NCBI GenBank assembly: GCA_018655275.1
Contig: JABIJZ010000010.1
Coordinates: 73,274-133,922, forward strand
Origin: Candidatus Peregrinibacteria bacterium
GTDB taxonomy: Bacteria > Patescibacteriota > Gracilibacteria > UBA1369 > LOWO2-01-FULL-3
Length of the DNA stretch: 60,649 nt
Direction: 5' to 3'
Position numbers and translations under genes: made by a program. Below, one piece after another: positions 51,251 through 59,983 of this stretch. The notes under the pieces were generated by a model that made no database searches, was not told where the DNA came from, and saw only the letters and a program-made list of their open reading frames with translations. Every line of letters begins with the position of its first letter. Positions within the stretch are counted from its first letter, which is position 1.

Positions 51251-52414
51251 TTACTCTTCGTCCTGTCCAGCTTTTTCATTTGATTCTTCTTCCTCCTTCT
51301 TTTCTTCTACCTTTTTCTCAACCAAAGCTTTCAAAGATAATCCAACTCTATGCTCATCAGAATCGATATTGATGATCTTTGCTTTTACAGCTTCTCCAGC
51401 TTTCAGGAATGAGCCAACATCAATGTTTTCGCCTTCGGCAACTTCAGAAACGTGAATCAACCCGTTGATCTCGTCATCTAATTTAACAAAAGCACCAAAT
51501 GGAGTAATTCTAGAAACTTCACCTTCTACAATACTACCAACTTTATATTTTTTGCTCGCTTCAATCCATGGATCAGGGATCAATCTCTTCATAGAAAGGC
51601 TGATCTTGTCTTTCTCTTTACCAATAACAAGTACTTCAACTTCGTCTCCAAGTTTTCCGTAATCTGAAGGATCTTTGACATGGCCCCAAGCGATCTCAGA
51701 GATATGTACAAGACCTTCAAGTCCATCAAATGCAACGAAGATACCGAATTTAACAATACCTGAAACTTTACCCTTAACTTTCTGACCTGTTTCAAGAGTT
51801 TTTAGAGATTCATCACGAGCTTCAGATTGACCAGCCTTCTCAGACAAGATCAATTTGCCACCATCTTCATCGATATTCAAAACTTTAACCGAAAGCTCCA
51901 TTCCAACTAATTTCTGCAATCTAGATAGGATTTCAGCTGCATCTGCACCATCCACACGTGGGTAGTGAAGAGGCGCCAATTGAGATACAGGGATAAATCC
52001 TTTAATTCCATCAATATTAAGTAGCAATCCACCTTTATTTGCTTCACTAGGAACAACTTTAACAACATCACCACTTTCGTAAGCTTTCTTGAATTTAGAC
52101 CAAGTCTTTTCCTGACTTGCACGTCTCAAAGAAAGAACGACCAATCCATCTTCATCCTCTTCTTCCAAAACATAAGCAGAGACATTGTCTCCTTTCTGTA
52201 GAGATTTAAGAGTTCCAGCACTATCGTGAGCTTCTTTCCCACTGATAATACCTGTAGAAAAACCATCAATATCAACGAGGATTCTCCTCTTTGACATCAA
52301 AGTTATAGTTCCGTCGACAGTATCTCCCGCTTGTGGGTGAGATAATTCTGGTGACTTCTTCATCAGTTCCTCCATAACAGTAGAAGAAGCATATTTTGAT
52401 TTAGCTTGAGTCAT
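51251..52414 (-). CDS. rpsA: 30S ribosomal protein S1
   Basis: A 387-residue protein with four S1 RNA-binding domains (about 25-95, 110-185, 200-270 and 285-360). The third and fourth carry GIFVAFDGLEGLVHISEIAWG and GAFVKLDDEINGLIHVSEVAEG. Four repeats is fewer than the six of E. coli, similar to Gram-positive versions. It captures mRNA on the 30S subunit. A Glu/Lys-rich tail ends the protein. It has its own promoter and a leader that can fold over the start region, and it is followed by the helicase gene. Confidence 0.94.
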   Translation of the reverse strand: MTQAKSKYASSTVMEELMKKSPELSHPQAGDTVDGTITLMSKRRILVDIDGFSTGIISGKEAHDSAGTLKSLQKGDNVSAYVLEEEDEDGLVVLSLRRASQEKTWSKFKKAYESGDVVKVVPSEANKGGLLLNIDGIKGFIPVSQLAPLHYPRVDGADAAEILSRLQKLVGMELSVKVLNIDEDGGKLILSEKAGQSEARDESLKTLETGQKVKGKVSGIVKFGIFVAFDGLEGLVHISEIAWGHVKDPSDYGKLGDEVEVLVIGKEKDKISLSMKRLIPDPWIEASKKYKVGSIVEGEVSRITPFGAFVKLDDEINGLIHVSEVAEGENIDVGSFLKAGEAVKAKIINIDSDEHRVGLSLKALVEKKVEEKKEEEESNEKAGQDEE

Positions 52415-52540
52415 ATACCTGTTTGGACAAAGCGTTTTATTTTATACTAGGCTTCCCGTTGAGAACTGCGGCTTTGTCGCTTTAAATTGCAATTAAACAA
52501 AAAGCAAAGGGAGTATACTTAGAGAACCCAATATAGTCAA
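52415..52540 (-). promoter_or_regulatory. rpsA promoter and foldable leader
   Basis: TTGACT, exactly 17 bases and TATACT (52512-52540) on the minus strand give a leader of about 90 bases. GACAAAGC (52471-52478, read on the minus strand) can pair with GCTTTGTC (52426-52433), whose 3' end lies 11 bases before the ATG. The stem would block ribosome access and could support S1 autoregulation. Confidence 0.65.
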
Positions 52541-52572
52541 TAAAATATTGAAAAACCCATGAGTCTCAAAAA

Positions 52573-52616
52573 CCACCGAAGAGTACATGTACTCGAGGTG
52601 GCCTTTGAATAACTTT
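52573..52616 (-). terminator. terminator of clpC, related to the one after the helicase
   Basis: On the minus strand AAAGTTATTCAAAGG (overlapping the clpC stop) is followed by CCACC...GGTGG enclosing GAGTACATGTACTC, then TTTTTG. The outer stem, the TACATGTA centre and the 15 flanking bases are identical to the element at 48205-48251, while the inner stem bases differ. Confidence 0.8.
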
Positions 52617-55227
52617 ATTTCTTAGCTTTTGTCTTTTTTGCCGCAGTTTTCTTCACAATCTTAGTAAGATCAATGCCTTCGCCCTTCTTCACAACTTTTG
52701 CAGAATCTCCTTCCTTAAAAACTCCATCTATAACTTTTTGAGTCAAAGGATCCTCAACATATTCTTGGATAGCACGTCTTACTGGACGCGCACCAAAAGC
52801 AGGGTCATAACCCTTTTGAGCCAAATACTCCAAACCTCCAGAAGTAAGTTCAATGTCAATTTTTCTGTGTGACAATCTGGTGTTCAAATAACCAAGATGA
52901 AGTTTGACGATCTCCTTGATGTGATCATGTGTAAGAGGTCTGAATACGACCAATTTATCAACACGATTCAAGAACTCTGGTCTGAATTTTTCTTTCAAAC
53001 TGTTTAGCAAATCCTCTTTGGTTGCATCATAATCCTTTTCAGCCTCCTTCAATTCCTCAGACTTGAGACCAAAGCCCATTGGTGACGCCTTTTCGGTCAA
53101 TTTTTCAGCACCAATATTGGATGTCATGATTATGATAGTGTTTTTGAAGTTAACTTTTCGACCTTTTGCATCGGTCAATTCACCGTCCTCCAAAATTTGA
53201 AGAAGCAAATTGAAAACGTCAGTATGAGCTTTTTCAATCTCATCAAACAAAATAACAGAATATGGTTTAGAACGGACTGCATCAGTAAGCTGACCACCTT
53301 CGTCGTAACCGACATAACCAGCGGTAGCACCAACCAATCTAGAAGTGTTGTGTCTTTCCATAAACTCACTCATATCGATCTTGATAAGAGCATTTCTGTC
53401 ATTATAAACCTCCTCAGCGATTGCTTTCACAAGCTCAGTTTTACCAACACCTGTAGGCCCCATGAAAATGAATGAACCAATCGGCCGTTTCTCGTCAGCA
53501 ATCCCGGCTCTAGACCTTCGGATAGCCTTGGAAATGGCTTCAATAGCTTCATCCTGTCCAACAATCCTTTTCTTCAAAGCCTCTTCAAGAGCCTGAAGTT
53601 TATCAACATCGTCCTTCACCAACTTGGTAGCAGGAACTCCAGTCATAGAAGCTATGACTTTCGCAATATCTTCCTCACCGATTTTCTTCCTTTGTGAGCG
53701 AGGAACTTTTGTCTTTTTTTGCGCCTCTATTTGGGTGCTTGCGTCCAATTCTTCGTTTCTCAGTTCAGCCGCCTTTTCATAATCTTGTCTTGATACACAT
53801 TCTTCCTTTTTCTTGATAATAGACTGCAGTTTTTTCTGCAATTTTTTTAATTTATCAGAATCAGTGCTTTTAGTTTTTATCCTCTTCAAAGACGAAGCTT
53901 CATCGATCAAATCGATAGCTTTATCGGGGAGTTGTCGGTCATTTACGTATCTTTTGGACAAACGAACCGCAGCTTCGATAGCCTCCTCAGTAATCACAAG
54001 ATTGTGATGATCTTCGAAGCCTTCTTGAAGACCTCTCAACATCAAAATTGTATCCGCCTCAGAAGGTTCCTCAACCATAACTGGTTGGAAACGTCTCTCC
54101 AAAGCAGCATCATTTTCAATGTGTTTTCGATATTCTTTTGTAGTAGTTGCTCCAATTACTTGAACTTTTGACCTAGAAAGGGCTGGTTTCAGGATATTTG
54201 CAGCATCAAGGCTACCTTCCGCACTTCCGGCACCAATCACAGTGTGAAGCTCATCAATAAACAAGATCACATCACTCAAACTAGATAATTCGTCAACTAT
54301 TTGTTTCATCCTTTCTTCAAACTCACCTCTATACTTAGTCCCAGCCACAACAGAAGTCATAGATAGAGACAAGATTTTCTTATCAAGCATATTCTCAGGA
54401 ACTTCTCCGGTAATAATGGCCTGAGCTAATCCTTCAGCTACAGCTGTTTTACCAACACCTGGTTCACCGATCAAAACAGGGTTATTCTTTGTTTTTCTAC
54501 AAAGAATGCTCACAACACGCTCAATTTCTTTTTTTCGACCAACAACAGGGGATAGTTTCCCATCGCGAGCTTCCTGACATAAGTCTGAAGTGAAATAATC
54601 AAGTGCAGGAGTTTTTGAGTCCTTTTTATCCTTATCTTTATCTTTGTGTTTGTATGCATCTTGCATTTGGTCTTTTTGAACCTGTCCAGCAGCGAGAACC
54701 CCATGCAAACCATTCAAAAACAGCTCAAGAGGATTTGAATTTTGAGGAGCAGCCCCATTTGCAGCAGGAGCTTCCTTAGATCTCTCAAAAATTTCAATAA
54801 TTTGGTCCTTAATATCATTAGGATTGATTCTCATGTTTTCCAAAATCACAGTTGCCGCAGTGTTTTCTTGGGCAACAAGCGAATAAAGAAGGTGCTCAGT
54901 GCCAACAAAACTGTGACCATATTCTTGAGCAGCCTTTAAACTATTTTCAATAACATTTTTCGCATAGGTAGAAAGGCCTCCAGGACCAGCATCGCTATCA
55001 GATTGACCAACTCTACCAACTGATTTGAGGACAAGCTCTACATTCTGGGTAGAAACCCCAAAATTAATAAGAACAGATGCTCCCAAAGAGTTTTCCTGAG
55101 TGAGGATCCCAAGCAACATATGCTCAGTCCCAACATAAGATTGGCCAGAGTCTTTTGCATATTCTTGCGAAACGACTAACGCCTGTCTAGCTTCCTTAGT
55201 AAACTTATCAAATTTTCCATCTAACAT
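52615..55227 (-). CDS. clpC: ATP-dependent Clp protease ATPase subunit ClpC
   Basis: An 870-residue AAA+ unfoldase from the ATG at 55227; a TTG nine codons upstream is less likely. Two Clp_N repeats (about 1-145) are followed by AAA1 with GEPGVGKT, a central region with the UVR motif ([14 protein letters not shown]) that separates ClpC from ClpB, AAA2 with GPTGVGKT and DEIEKAH, and the D2-small domain. A Lys/Ala-rich tail replaces the usual end. It feeds substrates to ClpP, which is not in the window. It has its own terminator and is separate from rpsA. Confidence 0.94.
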   Translation of the reverse strand: MLDGKFDKFTKEARQALVVSQEYAKDSGQSYVGTEHMLLGILTQENSLGASVLINFGVSTQNVELVLKSVGRVGQSDSDAGPGGLSTYAKNVIENSLKAAQEYGHSFVGTEHLLYSLVAQENTAATVILENMRINPNDIKDQIIEIFERSKEAPAANGAAPQNSNPLELFLNGLHGVLAAGQVQKDQMQDAYKHKDKDKDKKDSKTPALDYFTSDLCQEARDGKLSPVVGRKKEIERVVSILCRKTKNNPVLIGEPGVGKTAVAEGLAQAIITGEVPENMLDKKILSLSMTSVVAGTKYRGEFEERMKQIVDELSSLSDVILFIDELHTVIGAGSAEGSLDAANILKPALSRSKVQVIGATTTKEYRKHIENDAALERRFQPVMVEEPSEADTILMLRGLQEGFEDHHNLVITEEAIEAAVRLSKRYVNDRQLPDKAIDLIDEASSLKRIKTKSTDSDKLKKLQKKLQSIIKKKEECVSRQDYEKAAELRNEELDASTQIEAQKKTKVPRSQRKKIGEEDIAKVIASMTGVPATKLVKDDVDKLQALEEALKKRIVGQDEAIEAISKAIRRSRAGIADEKRPIGSFIFMGPTGVGKTELVKAIAEEVYNDRNALIKIDMSEFMERHNTSRLVGATAGYVGYDEGGQLTDAVRSKPYSVILFDEIEKAHTDVFNLLLQILEDGELTDAKGRKVNFKNTIIIMTSNIGAEKLTEKASPMGFGLKSEELKEAEKDYDATKEDLLNSLKEKFRPEFLNRVDKLVVFRPLTHDHIKEIVKLHLGYLNTRLSHRKIDIELTSGGLEYLAQKGYDPAFGARPVRRAIQEYVEDPLTQKVIDGVFKEGDSAKVVKKGEGIDLTKIVKKTAAKKTKAKK

Positions 55228-55338
55228 TATATTTTTGTTAATTATTTTTTTCAAATCGTCCTAACATTCTACCATAAAATACGCCCCACATTAACCTGTT
55301 GTGTTCCTTTCAACTTTACAGCTCTCAGATAGAGTGTC

Positions 55339-56616
55339 TTATTCTACAGCCTCAATACTGCCAGCAATTTTCAGAAGAATCTCTTCTATTTCTCGATTAC
55401 CTTGAACTCTATAAGCTCGTTCACCAACTTTTACATAGATGTGAACGGTAGAACCGATATATTTCATAGCTCCTTGACCGTTTTTAAGCTCAACAGTAGT
55501 ACCACTAGGCAGTTCTGCAGTATCTAGGATATCCAATCCTGCGAATTGATTCTCGTCTGTAACTTCTTCGTCACTGAAAGAGTATTGGTGCAAGACACCC
55601 TCGCTAGGTCTGGTTTTTCCAGCATAGTACCAAGGTTTTGGGTACTTAGCTTTGAAATGATATGGCCCACTCTCAAACTCAGAGAAATCCGAATAATCAT
55701 ATTCTGTTACCGCAGGAAGGGGAGCTTCGTCCAAGATCTCTTCAGGAGCTGCCTCGACCTCAGCTTCTTCCTCTTCTGTCGCTTCTGCATCCTCTGCGAC
55801 TTCTTCTTCTAGAGCCGGATCCTCAGCCTCTTCCTCAAAAATACTATCGTTGAAAGGTACTAATTGGAACTCCAACAGCATCTCATAGAAAGCTCTTTCA
55901 TAAGCTTCGCTCATACCTTCATTCGGCATGAAAGCTAGTTCATAAACAAGCTCGTCTCTGCCCAAAAAGAAGATAACATCATCTTTGGTATCAACTTCCA
56001 ATTTCAAGGCATCCATCTGGTTATAACCAATCTTTGCTTCAGTAAAAGCACTTTTCTCTCCACCAAAAACATCATTCGCATAAGTCTCTCCAAACATTTC
56101 CAAAGTTTCATCCTCATCAAGCTCATGAACACTTACGATGAAGATGTCGTGAGGAATGTCTGCAGGATCCTCTCCAGGGTATTCTTCCGAAAGAGGTGCT
56201 TTGAAATTAACTACATCCGGAAATTCTTTCACCTCCCAATTATCATAGTATTTCAGTTTGAATCCAACTTTTTGATTCATATATTCAATCCAAGAAGCTT
56301 TCCCATTTTCTTTTTCCAAAAGTTCTAGGACAGTGACTCCATCGACAGAAAAGATCCCATCATCAGTCATGTAACCTCTCAAAGTCACACGATTTTCAAG
56401 ATATTGTTGGCTAGAAAGATTGAATCTAGTACTGCTAACTGGATAAATCTCTCCATCATCGTCTGTGATCAAGTGAGTACCAGGCTGATCATCATTAGAA
56501 GTTTGCGCACTCAAGACACCAGTAACAGCGTCTAAATTATCAGAAGGTGAGAACAAGCTACACCCCGTCAAACTCAACAAAACTGAAAGAACCAATATAA
56601 ATGTTATTTTTTTCAT
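55339..56616 (-). CDS. lipoprotein with PsbP-like domains
   Basis: A 425-residue lipoprotein with lipobox LTGC (Cys at about 19). Two segments start in the way of PsbP/MOG1-like domains: WIEYMNQKVGFKLKYYDNWEV (about 112-132) and SGPYHFKAKYPKPWYYAGKTR (about 318-338). Between them is a Glu/Ala-rich linker (EEEAEDPALEEEVAEDAE...) of about 45 residues. Before the first domain lies a beta-rich part beginning VTGVLSAQTSNDDQ. Function unknown; this fold is common in surface lipoproteins. Its promoter is TTGATA-16-TATACT. Confidence 0.75.
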   Translation of the reverse strand: MKKITFILVLSVLLSLTGCSLFSPSDNLDAVTGVLSAQTSNDDQPGTHLITDDDGEIYPVSSTRFNLSSQQYLENRVTLRGYMTDDGIFSVDGVTVLELLEKENGKASWIEYMNQKVGFKLKYYDNWEVKEFPDVVNFKAPLSEEYPGEDPADIPHDIFIVSVHELDEDETLEMFGETYANDVFGGEKSAFTEAKIGYNQMDALKLEVDTKDDVIFFLGRDELVYELAFMPNEGMSEAYERAFYEMLLEFQLVPFNDSIFEEEAEDPALEEEVAEDAEATEEEEAEVEAAPEEILDEAPLPAVTEYDYSDFSEFESGPYHFKAKYPKPWYYAGKTRPSEGVLHQYSFSDEEVTDENQFAGLDILDTAELPSGTTVELKNGQGAMKYIGSTVHIYVKVGERAYRVQGNREIEEILLKIAGSIEAVE

Positions 56617-56654
56617 AATTCAAAGTTAATGATACTAATAAAAGATGCCAAAAG

Positions 56655-56682
56655 AGTATAGCTTCATGCAAAAATATATCAA
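56655..56682 (-). promoter_or_regulatory. promoter of the PsbP-like lipoprotein gene
   Basis: TTGATA, 16 bases and TATACT on the minus strand, 38 bases before the ATG. Confidence 0.55.
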
Positions 56683-56707
56683 TAGAGGTGTCAACCTGAA
56701 ACGAAAC

Positions 56708-57760
56708 TCAAACTACGTGAGGATTTTCTAATCCCAAATGGTCATACGCCCTTGGCGTTGCAATTCTTCCACGCGAAGTTCTTTCCAACATTCCCAATTT
56801 GATCAAATACGGCTCGTATATATCCTCAATAGTTGACTGTTCTTCAGAAGTAGAAGCCGCAATAGTGTTCAGCCCAACAGGGCCACCTCCAAATTTTTCT
56901 ATGATAGAACTCAAGATCTCACGATCAATAGAATCAAGTCCTCGCGGATCAACTCCAAGCGAATCCAACGTTTCCTCAACAAGCTTTTCATCAATAAAAT
57001 CTTTGTCGTGATAGTCGGCATAGTCGCGAACTCTTTTCAGCAACCTATTCGCGATACGAGGGGTTTGCCTAGAACATTCAGCCAAAAGATTAGAAGCAGA
57101 CTCATCTATATTGCAATTCAAAATCTTCGACGATCTTTGGATAATTTCTTTGATCTCGTCAATATTGTAGAAATCCAACCTGAAGTTGTGCCCAAATCTA
57201 TCGCGCAAAGGCGCAGACAACATGCTGACTTTCGTAGTTGCTCCAATCAAAGTGAATTTCGGCAGATTCAAACGCATACTCTTCGCCGAAGGCCCTTTTC
57301 CCAAAACAATATCAATCCCAAAATCCTCCATAGCAGTATAAAGAATCTCCTCTACAGTCGCTCTCATTCTGTGGATCTCGTCGATAAACAAAACATCCCG
57401 ATCACCAAGGTTTGAAATAATAGCCGCAAGATCTCCCTGTTTTTCTAGCGCAGGCCCAGACGTTATTTTGAGGTTAACACCCATCTCTTTGGCGATGATA
57501 TTTGCCAATGTGGTTTTCCCCAAACCAGGAGGTCCATGAAGAAGGACGTGTTCAAGAGGCTCTTCACGTTTCACAGTCGCTTTGATAGATATGTGCAGAT
57601 TTTTTTTTATCTTAGTTTGCCCAACATAATCGCTAAACTCCAATGGCCTCAAAGTATTTTCAAAGGCCTGATTATCGTTTGATAGGGGAGAGACCACACG
57701 ATCATCTTCCGCTACAGCCTGAGTTTCCACCTCTGTATTGTCATCATTTCTTACAATCAA
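56708..57760 (-). CDS. ruvB: Holliday junction branch-migration ATPase RuvB
   Basis: A 350-residue AAA+ motor that drives branch migration with RuvA. LRPLEFSDYVGQ, Walker A GPPGLGKT, Walker B LFIDEIHRM, sensor GATTKVSMLSAPLRDRFG and the winged-helix end RTSRGRIATPRAYDHLG are all present. The start is TTG at 57760, one base after the stop of the upstream gene, with an N-terminal acidic extension of about 35 residues. No ATG precedes the conserved region. Translation is probably coupled to the PH-domain gene. Confidence 0.95.
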   Translation of the reverse strand: MIVRNDDNTEVETQAVAEDDRVVSPLSNDNQAFENTLRPLEFSDYVGQTKIKKNLHISIKATVKREEPLEHVLLHGPPGLGKTTLANIIAKEMGVNLKITSGPALEKQGDLAAIISNLGDRDVLFIDEIHRMRATVEEILYTAMEDFGIDIVLGKGPSAKSMRLNLPKFTLIGATTKVSMLSAPLRDRFGHNFRLDFYNIDEIKEIIQRSSKILNCNIDESASNLLAECSRQTPRIANRLLKRVRDYADYHDKDFIDEKLVEETLDSLGVDPRGLDSIDREILSSIIEKFGGGPVGLNTIAASTSEEQSTIEDIYEPYLIKLGMLERTSRGRIATPRAYDHLGLENPHVV

Positions 57761-57761
57761 T

Positions 57762-58241
57762 TTAATTCGGTTTTATGTGGTAAATATAATGTCGAATGCC
57801 TTCTGGATCCGGAGCGTCATCAAAAGTAATGGCTGTAATATGAGAAGCAGTTTGTAATTTGAAAACTCCGTAGTCAAAAATCCAAAGAGCGGCCAAAAGT
57901 CCCTTCTCTTTGGTATGAATATCTTGAATATCATTTAATTCAGTTTCATCCTCATCTCTCATCGTCAGGTATCTCCAGTTCACATAAATAACACGCTGAT
58001 TGGTTATGATCAGGCGATCCAACCAATACACAAGGGAATAATGCTTCAGTATCAAAACAAAAATACCAATAATAATAACATGCCCCCACATATAAGCAGT
58101 GTCAGTCATCGTAGGCCCAAAAAGATACAACAAAAGGAAAAAAGGAAAAATCCCAATAATAATTTTGACAACATTAAACACGTAAGGAGTCGGATGGTGG
58201 TGAAAAACCTTCAAAATTTGTTCCCCTTCACGTAGATGCAT
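57762..58241 (-). CDS. membrane protein with bacterial PH (bPH2/DUF304) domain
   Basis: A 159-residue protein. It starts LREGEQILKVFHHHPTPYVF, the usual lead-in to the YdbS/YdbT family, and has two membrane helices (about 22-42 and 51-67). A bPH2 domain follows, with LIITNQRVIYVNWRYLT and LNDIQDIHTKEKGLLAALWIFDYG, in which the TNQR element is the family hallmark. Role unknown, presumably membrane or envelope-related. ruvB follows after one base. Confidence 0.8.
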   Translation of the reverse strand: MHLREGEQILKVFHHHPTPYVFNVVKIIIGIFPFFLLLYLFGPTMTDTAYMWGHVIIIGIFVLILKHYSLVYWLDRLIITNQRVIYVNWRYLTMRDEDETELNDIQDIHTKEKGLLAALWIFDYGVFKLQTASHITAITFDDAPDPEGIRHYIYHIKPN

Positions 58242-58284
58242 AAGTAAAGTAAAATGGCAGTGATTTCAGTAATCATTGTATCTC

Positions 58285-59022
58285 ATGTCAAAGTATTTTC
58301 AAGCTCCGTGGACAATAAAGGATGTTGTAATCATACTTTTGATTGTTGTCGGGGTGGTTTTGGGTATCGATTTGATTTTCTATTTCACAAATGGCGACGA
58401 GCTTTTGCGCGAGAATTTCTCAAAAGAATGGGTGGTGATAACTATATTTTTGGCACAAAGTTTGATCTTATTAGTGCCTTTGGTTGCCCTATCTTTTATA
58501 AAAGAAAAAAAATGGAAGTGGATCAGTTTAGGTTTTACCAAAAAAGGAATCTGGAAAGGCCTACTTCAAGCTGTCGTAGGGTATTTTGCCTATATAGTGA
58601 TTTCAATCTTCATAATGGTGCTAATCCTATATGGTGGACTGAAAATACCAGGATACCAACTTGCTGAACCTGTTTTGCCAATGTTTGGGGATGGGTCTCT
58701 GGCGCTGATCCTTGCGGGCGTGATAACAATGTTTGTAGCTCCATTCATCGAAGAGATATTCTTCCGAGGATTCGTCCTTCAAGGAATCTCAAACAGCGTG
58801 GGCAAAATCATCGGCGCATTCTCTACAGCCCTATTGTTCGCAGTATTCCACCTGCAATTCGGAAGTTTCGTGCCTATCCTGATCCTTGGCCTCATCTTGA
58901 GCGTCCTTTTCATTCAATCAAAATCGATCTGGCCATGTATCTGGTTTCACATCATAAACAACAGCATCGCATTCACAGTAGAGCTCATGATTTTACAAGG
59001 AATAATTCCGCTGGATTTTTAA
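58285..59022 (+). CDS. CPBP-family intramembrane metalloprotease (CAAX/Abi type)
   Basis: A 245-residue membrane protein from the ATG at 58285. About seven hydrophobic segments surround the three catalytic motifs: EEIFFRGFVLQG (motif 1 EExxxR), FAVFHLQFG (motif 2 FxxxH) and WFHIINNSIAF (motif 3 HxxxN). All expected residues are present. CPBP proteases process prenylated or bacteriocin-related peptides or act as abortive-infection factors; substrate is unknown here. Confidence 0.85.
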   Translation: MSKYFQAPWTIKDVVIILLIVVGVVLGIDLIFYFTNGDELLRENFSKEWVVITIFLAQSLILLVPLVALSFIKEKKWKWISLGFTKKGIWKGLLQAVVGYFAYIVISIFIMVLILYGGLKIPGYQLAEPVLPMFGDGSLALILAGVITMFVAPFIEEIFFRGFVLQGISNSVGKIIGAFSTALLFAVFHLQFGSFVPILILGLILSVLFIQSKSIWPCIWFHIINNSIAFTVELMILQGIIPLDF

Positions 59023-59102
59023 TGAATTTCAGGATTGATCTGGACTTATTCCCGAAAAAGTTTTAAAATTCACGCCGATCTTCTAGAAAATATACCCAAC
59101 GT

Positions 59103-59179
59103 GCCCGAGTAGCTCAGCTGGATAGAGCAGTGCCCTTCTAAGGCAAAGGTCACAGGTTCGAATCCTGTCTCGGGTACCA
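59103..59179 (+). tRNA. tRNA-Arg (anticodon TCT)
   Basis: A cloverleaf with acceptor GCCCGAG/CTCGGGT (first pair G-T), D-arm GCTC/GAGC, anticodon loop CTTCTAA giving TCT, T-arm ACAGG-TTCGAAT-CCTGT, discriminator A and encoded CCA. The outermost anticodon-stem pair is a G-A mismatch. Confidence 0.94.
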
Positions 59180-59191
59180 CAATAAATAAAA

Positions 59192-59536
59192 ATGAACTTA
59201 GGACAAGGTATAGAAAGCGTTAAAAAATTTGCAACAGCAGCAAAGGCACTGCCAAGTAGGATGAGCAATTCCGAAAGGCTTCCAGAACAGCTAAGAGGCC
59301 GGATAGCTTCCCCTATAATAGTAGCCGGTTGTGGTGCGGCACTTCTCTTCTTAACCCAATGCGGTACAAAAAATCAAGCAAGCGCAGCACTAGATACAAG
59401 TGAAAGGGGCAGAGATGTGGCGGAAAGAGCGTTGACCTCGGCACAAATAGAACCTCAGGGAGTAAAAGAGGAGGTAAGAGTGCAGTTAGGCGATGCAATA
59501 AAGCCCACCCAAGGGGAATTGCCATCAGCGGAGTAA
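59192..59536 (+). CDS. small hypothetical protein with one hydrophobic segment
   Basis: A 114-residue protein starting 12 bases after tRNA-Arg. A hydrophobic stretch at about 39-57 (IASPIIVAGCGAALLFLTQCG) could be a membrane anchor or an atypical lipoprotein signal. The rest is Ala/Glu/Arg-rich and hydrophilic. No family match and no ribosome-binding site. It may be expressed from the tRNA transcript. Confidence 0.45.
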   Translation: MNLGQGIESVKKFATAAKALPSRMSNSERLPEQLRGRIASPIIVAGCGAALLFLTQCGTKNQASAALDTSERGRDVAERALTSAQIEPQGVKEEVRVQLGDAIKPTQGELPSAE

Positions 59537-59578
59537 TCAAACTACAATAAATCCCAAATCAATCTCCAGATCGATTGT

Positions 59579-59911
59579 CTACTTTGTCGTAAAATGAACA
59601 ATCCCAAATGCCAATAGGAAACAAAGAATGTAAGCTACCGCAAAACTAATCCAATAATACTTTGGGAACTGTTGATTGAACCAAACAAGCACAATGCTAA
59701 AGAATATTGCTGCAATCGCACCATAAATCCCACCAATCAGGAATTCTTTAGAAACAGCTCTGTTATTTGCTGTTACAAATATATAAGAAACGGCAAACAC
59801 TATAGGTATTCCGCCAATTGCTCCTGCCAATTTAGGCCCAGAAAACTGAGCAACTAGCAAGATAATTCCAGTGACGACCGCCGAAGCTAAACTTTTCAAG
59901 ACTATTTCCAT
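59579..59911 (-). CDS. four-helix membrane protein (GlpM/DUF3147-like)
   Basis: A 110-residue protein from the ATG at 59911; an upstream in-frame ATG would add 16 residues that look noncoding. Four hydrophobic segments cover nearly the whole length. The start MEIVLKSLASAVVTGIILLVA and the LAGAIGGIPIVFAVSYIFV segment resemble GlpM/DUF3147 proteins, a small membrane family of unclear function. It is divergent from the Cys-rich gene at the window end and convergent with the preceding small gene. Confidence 0.55.
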   Translation of the reverse strand: MEIVLKSLASAVVTGIILLVAQFSGPKLAGAIGGIPIVFAVSYIFVTANNRAVSKEFLIGGIYGAIAAIFFSIVLVWFNQQFPKYYWISFAVAYILCFLLAFGIVHFTTK

Positions 59912-59983
59912 GCCGCGAAGTCTAAAGCATTTGAAAGAATGAGGCAAATAAGGTAACATTCACTACTGAAATTAGCCCAAACC

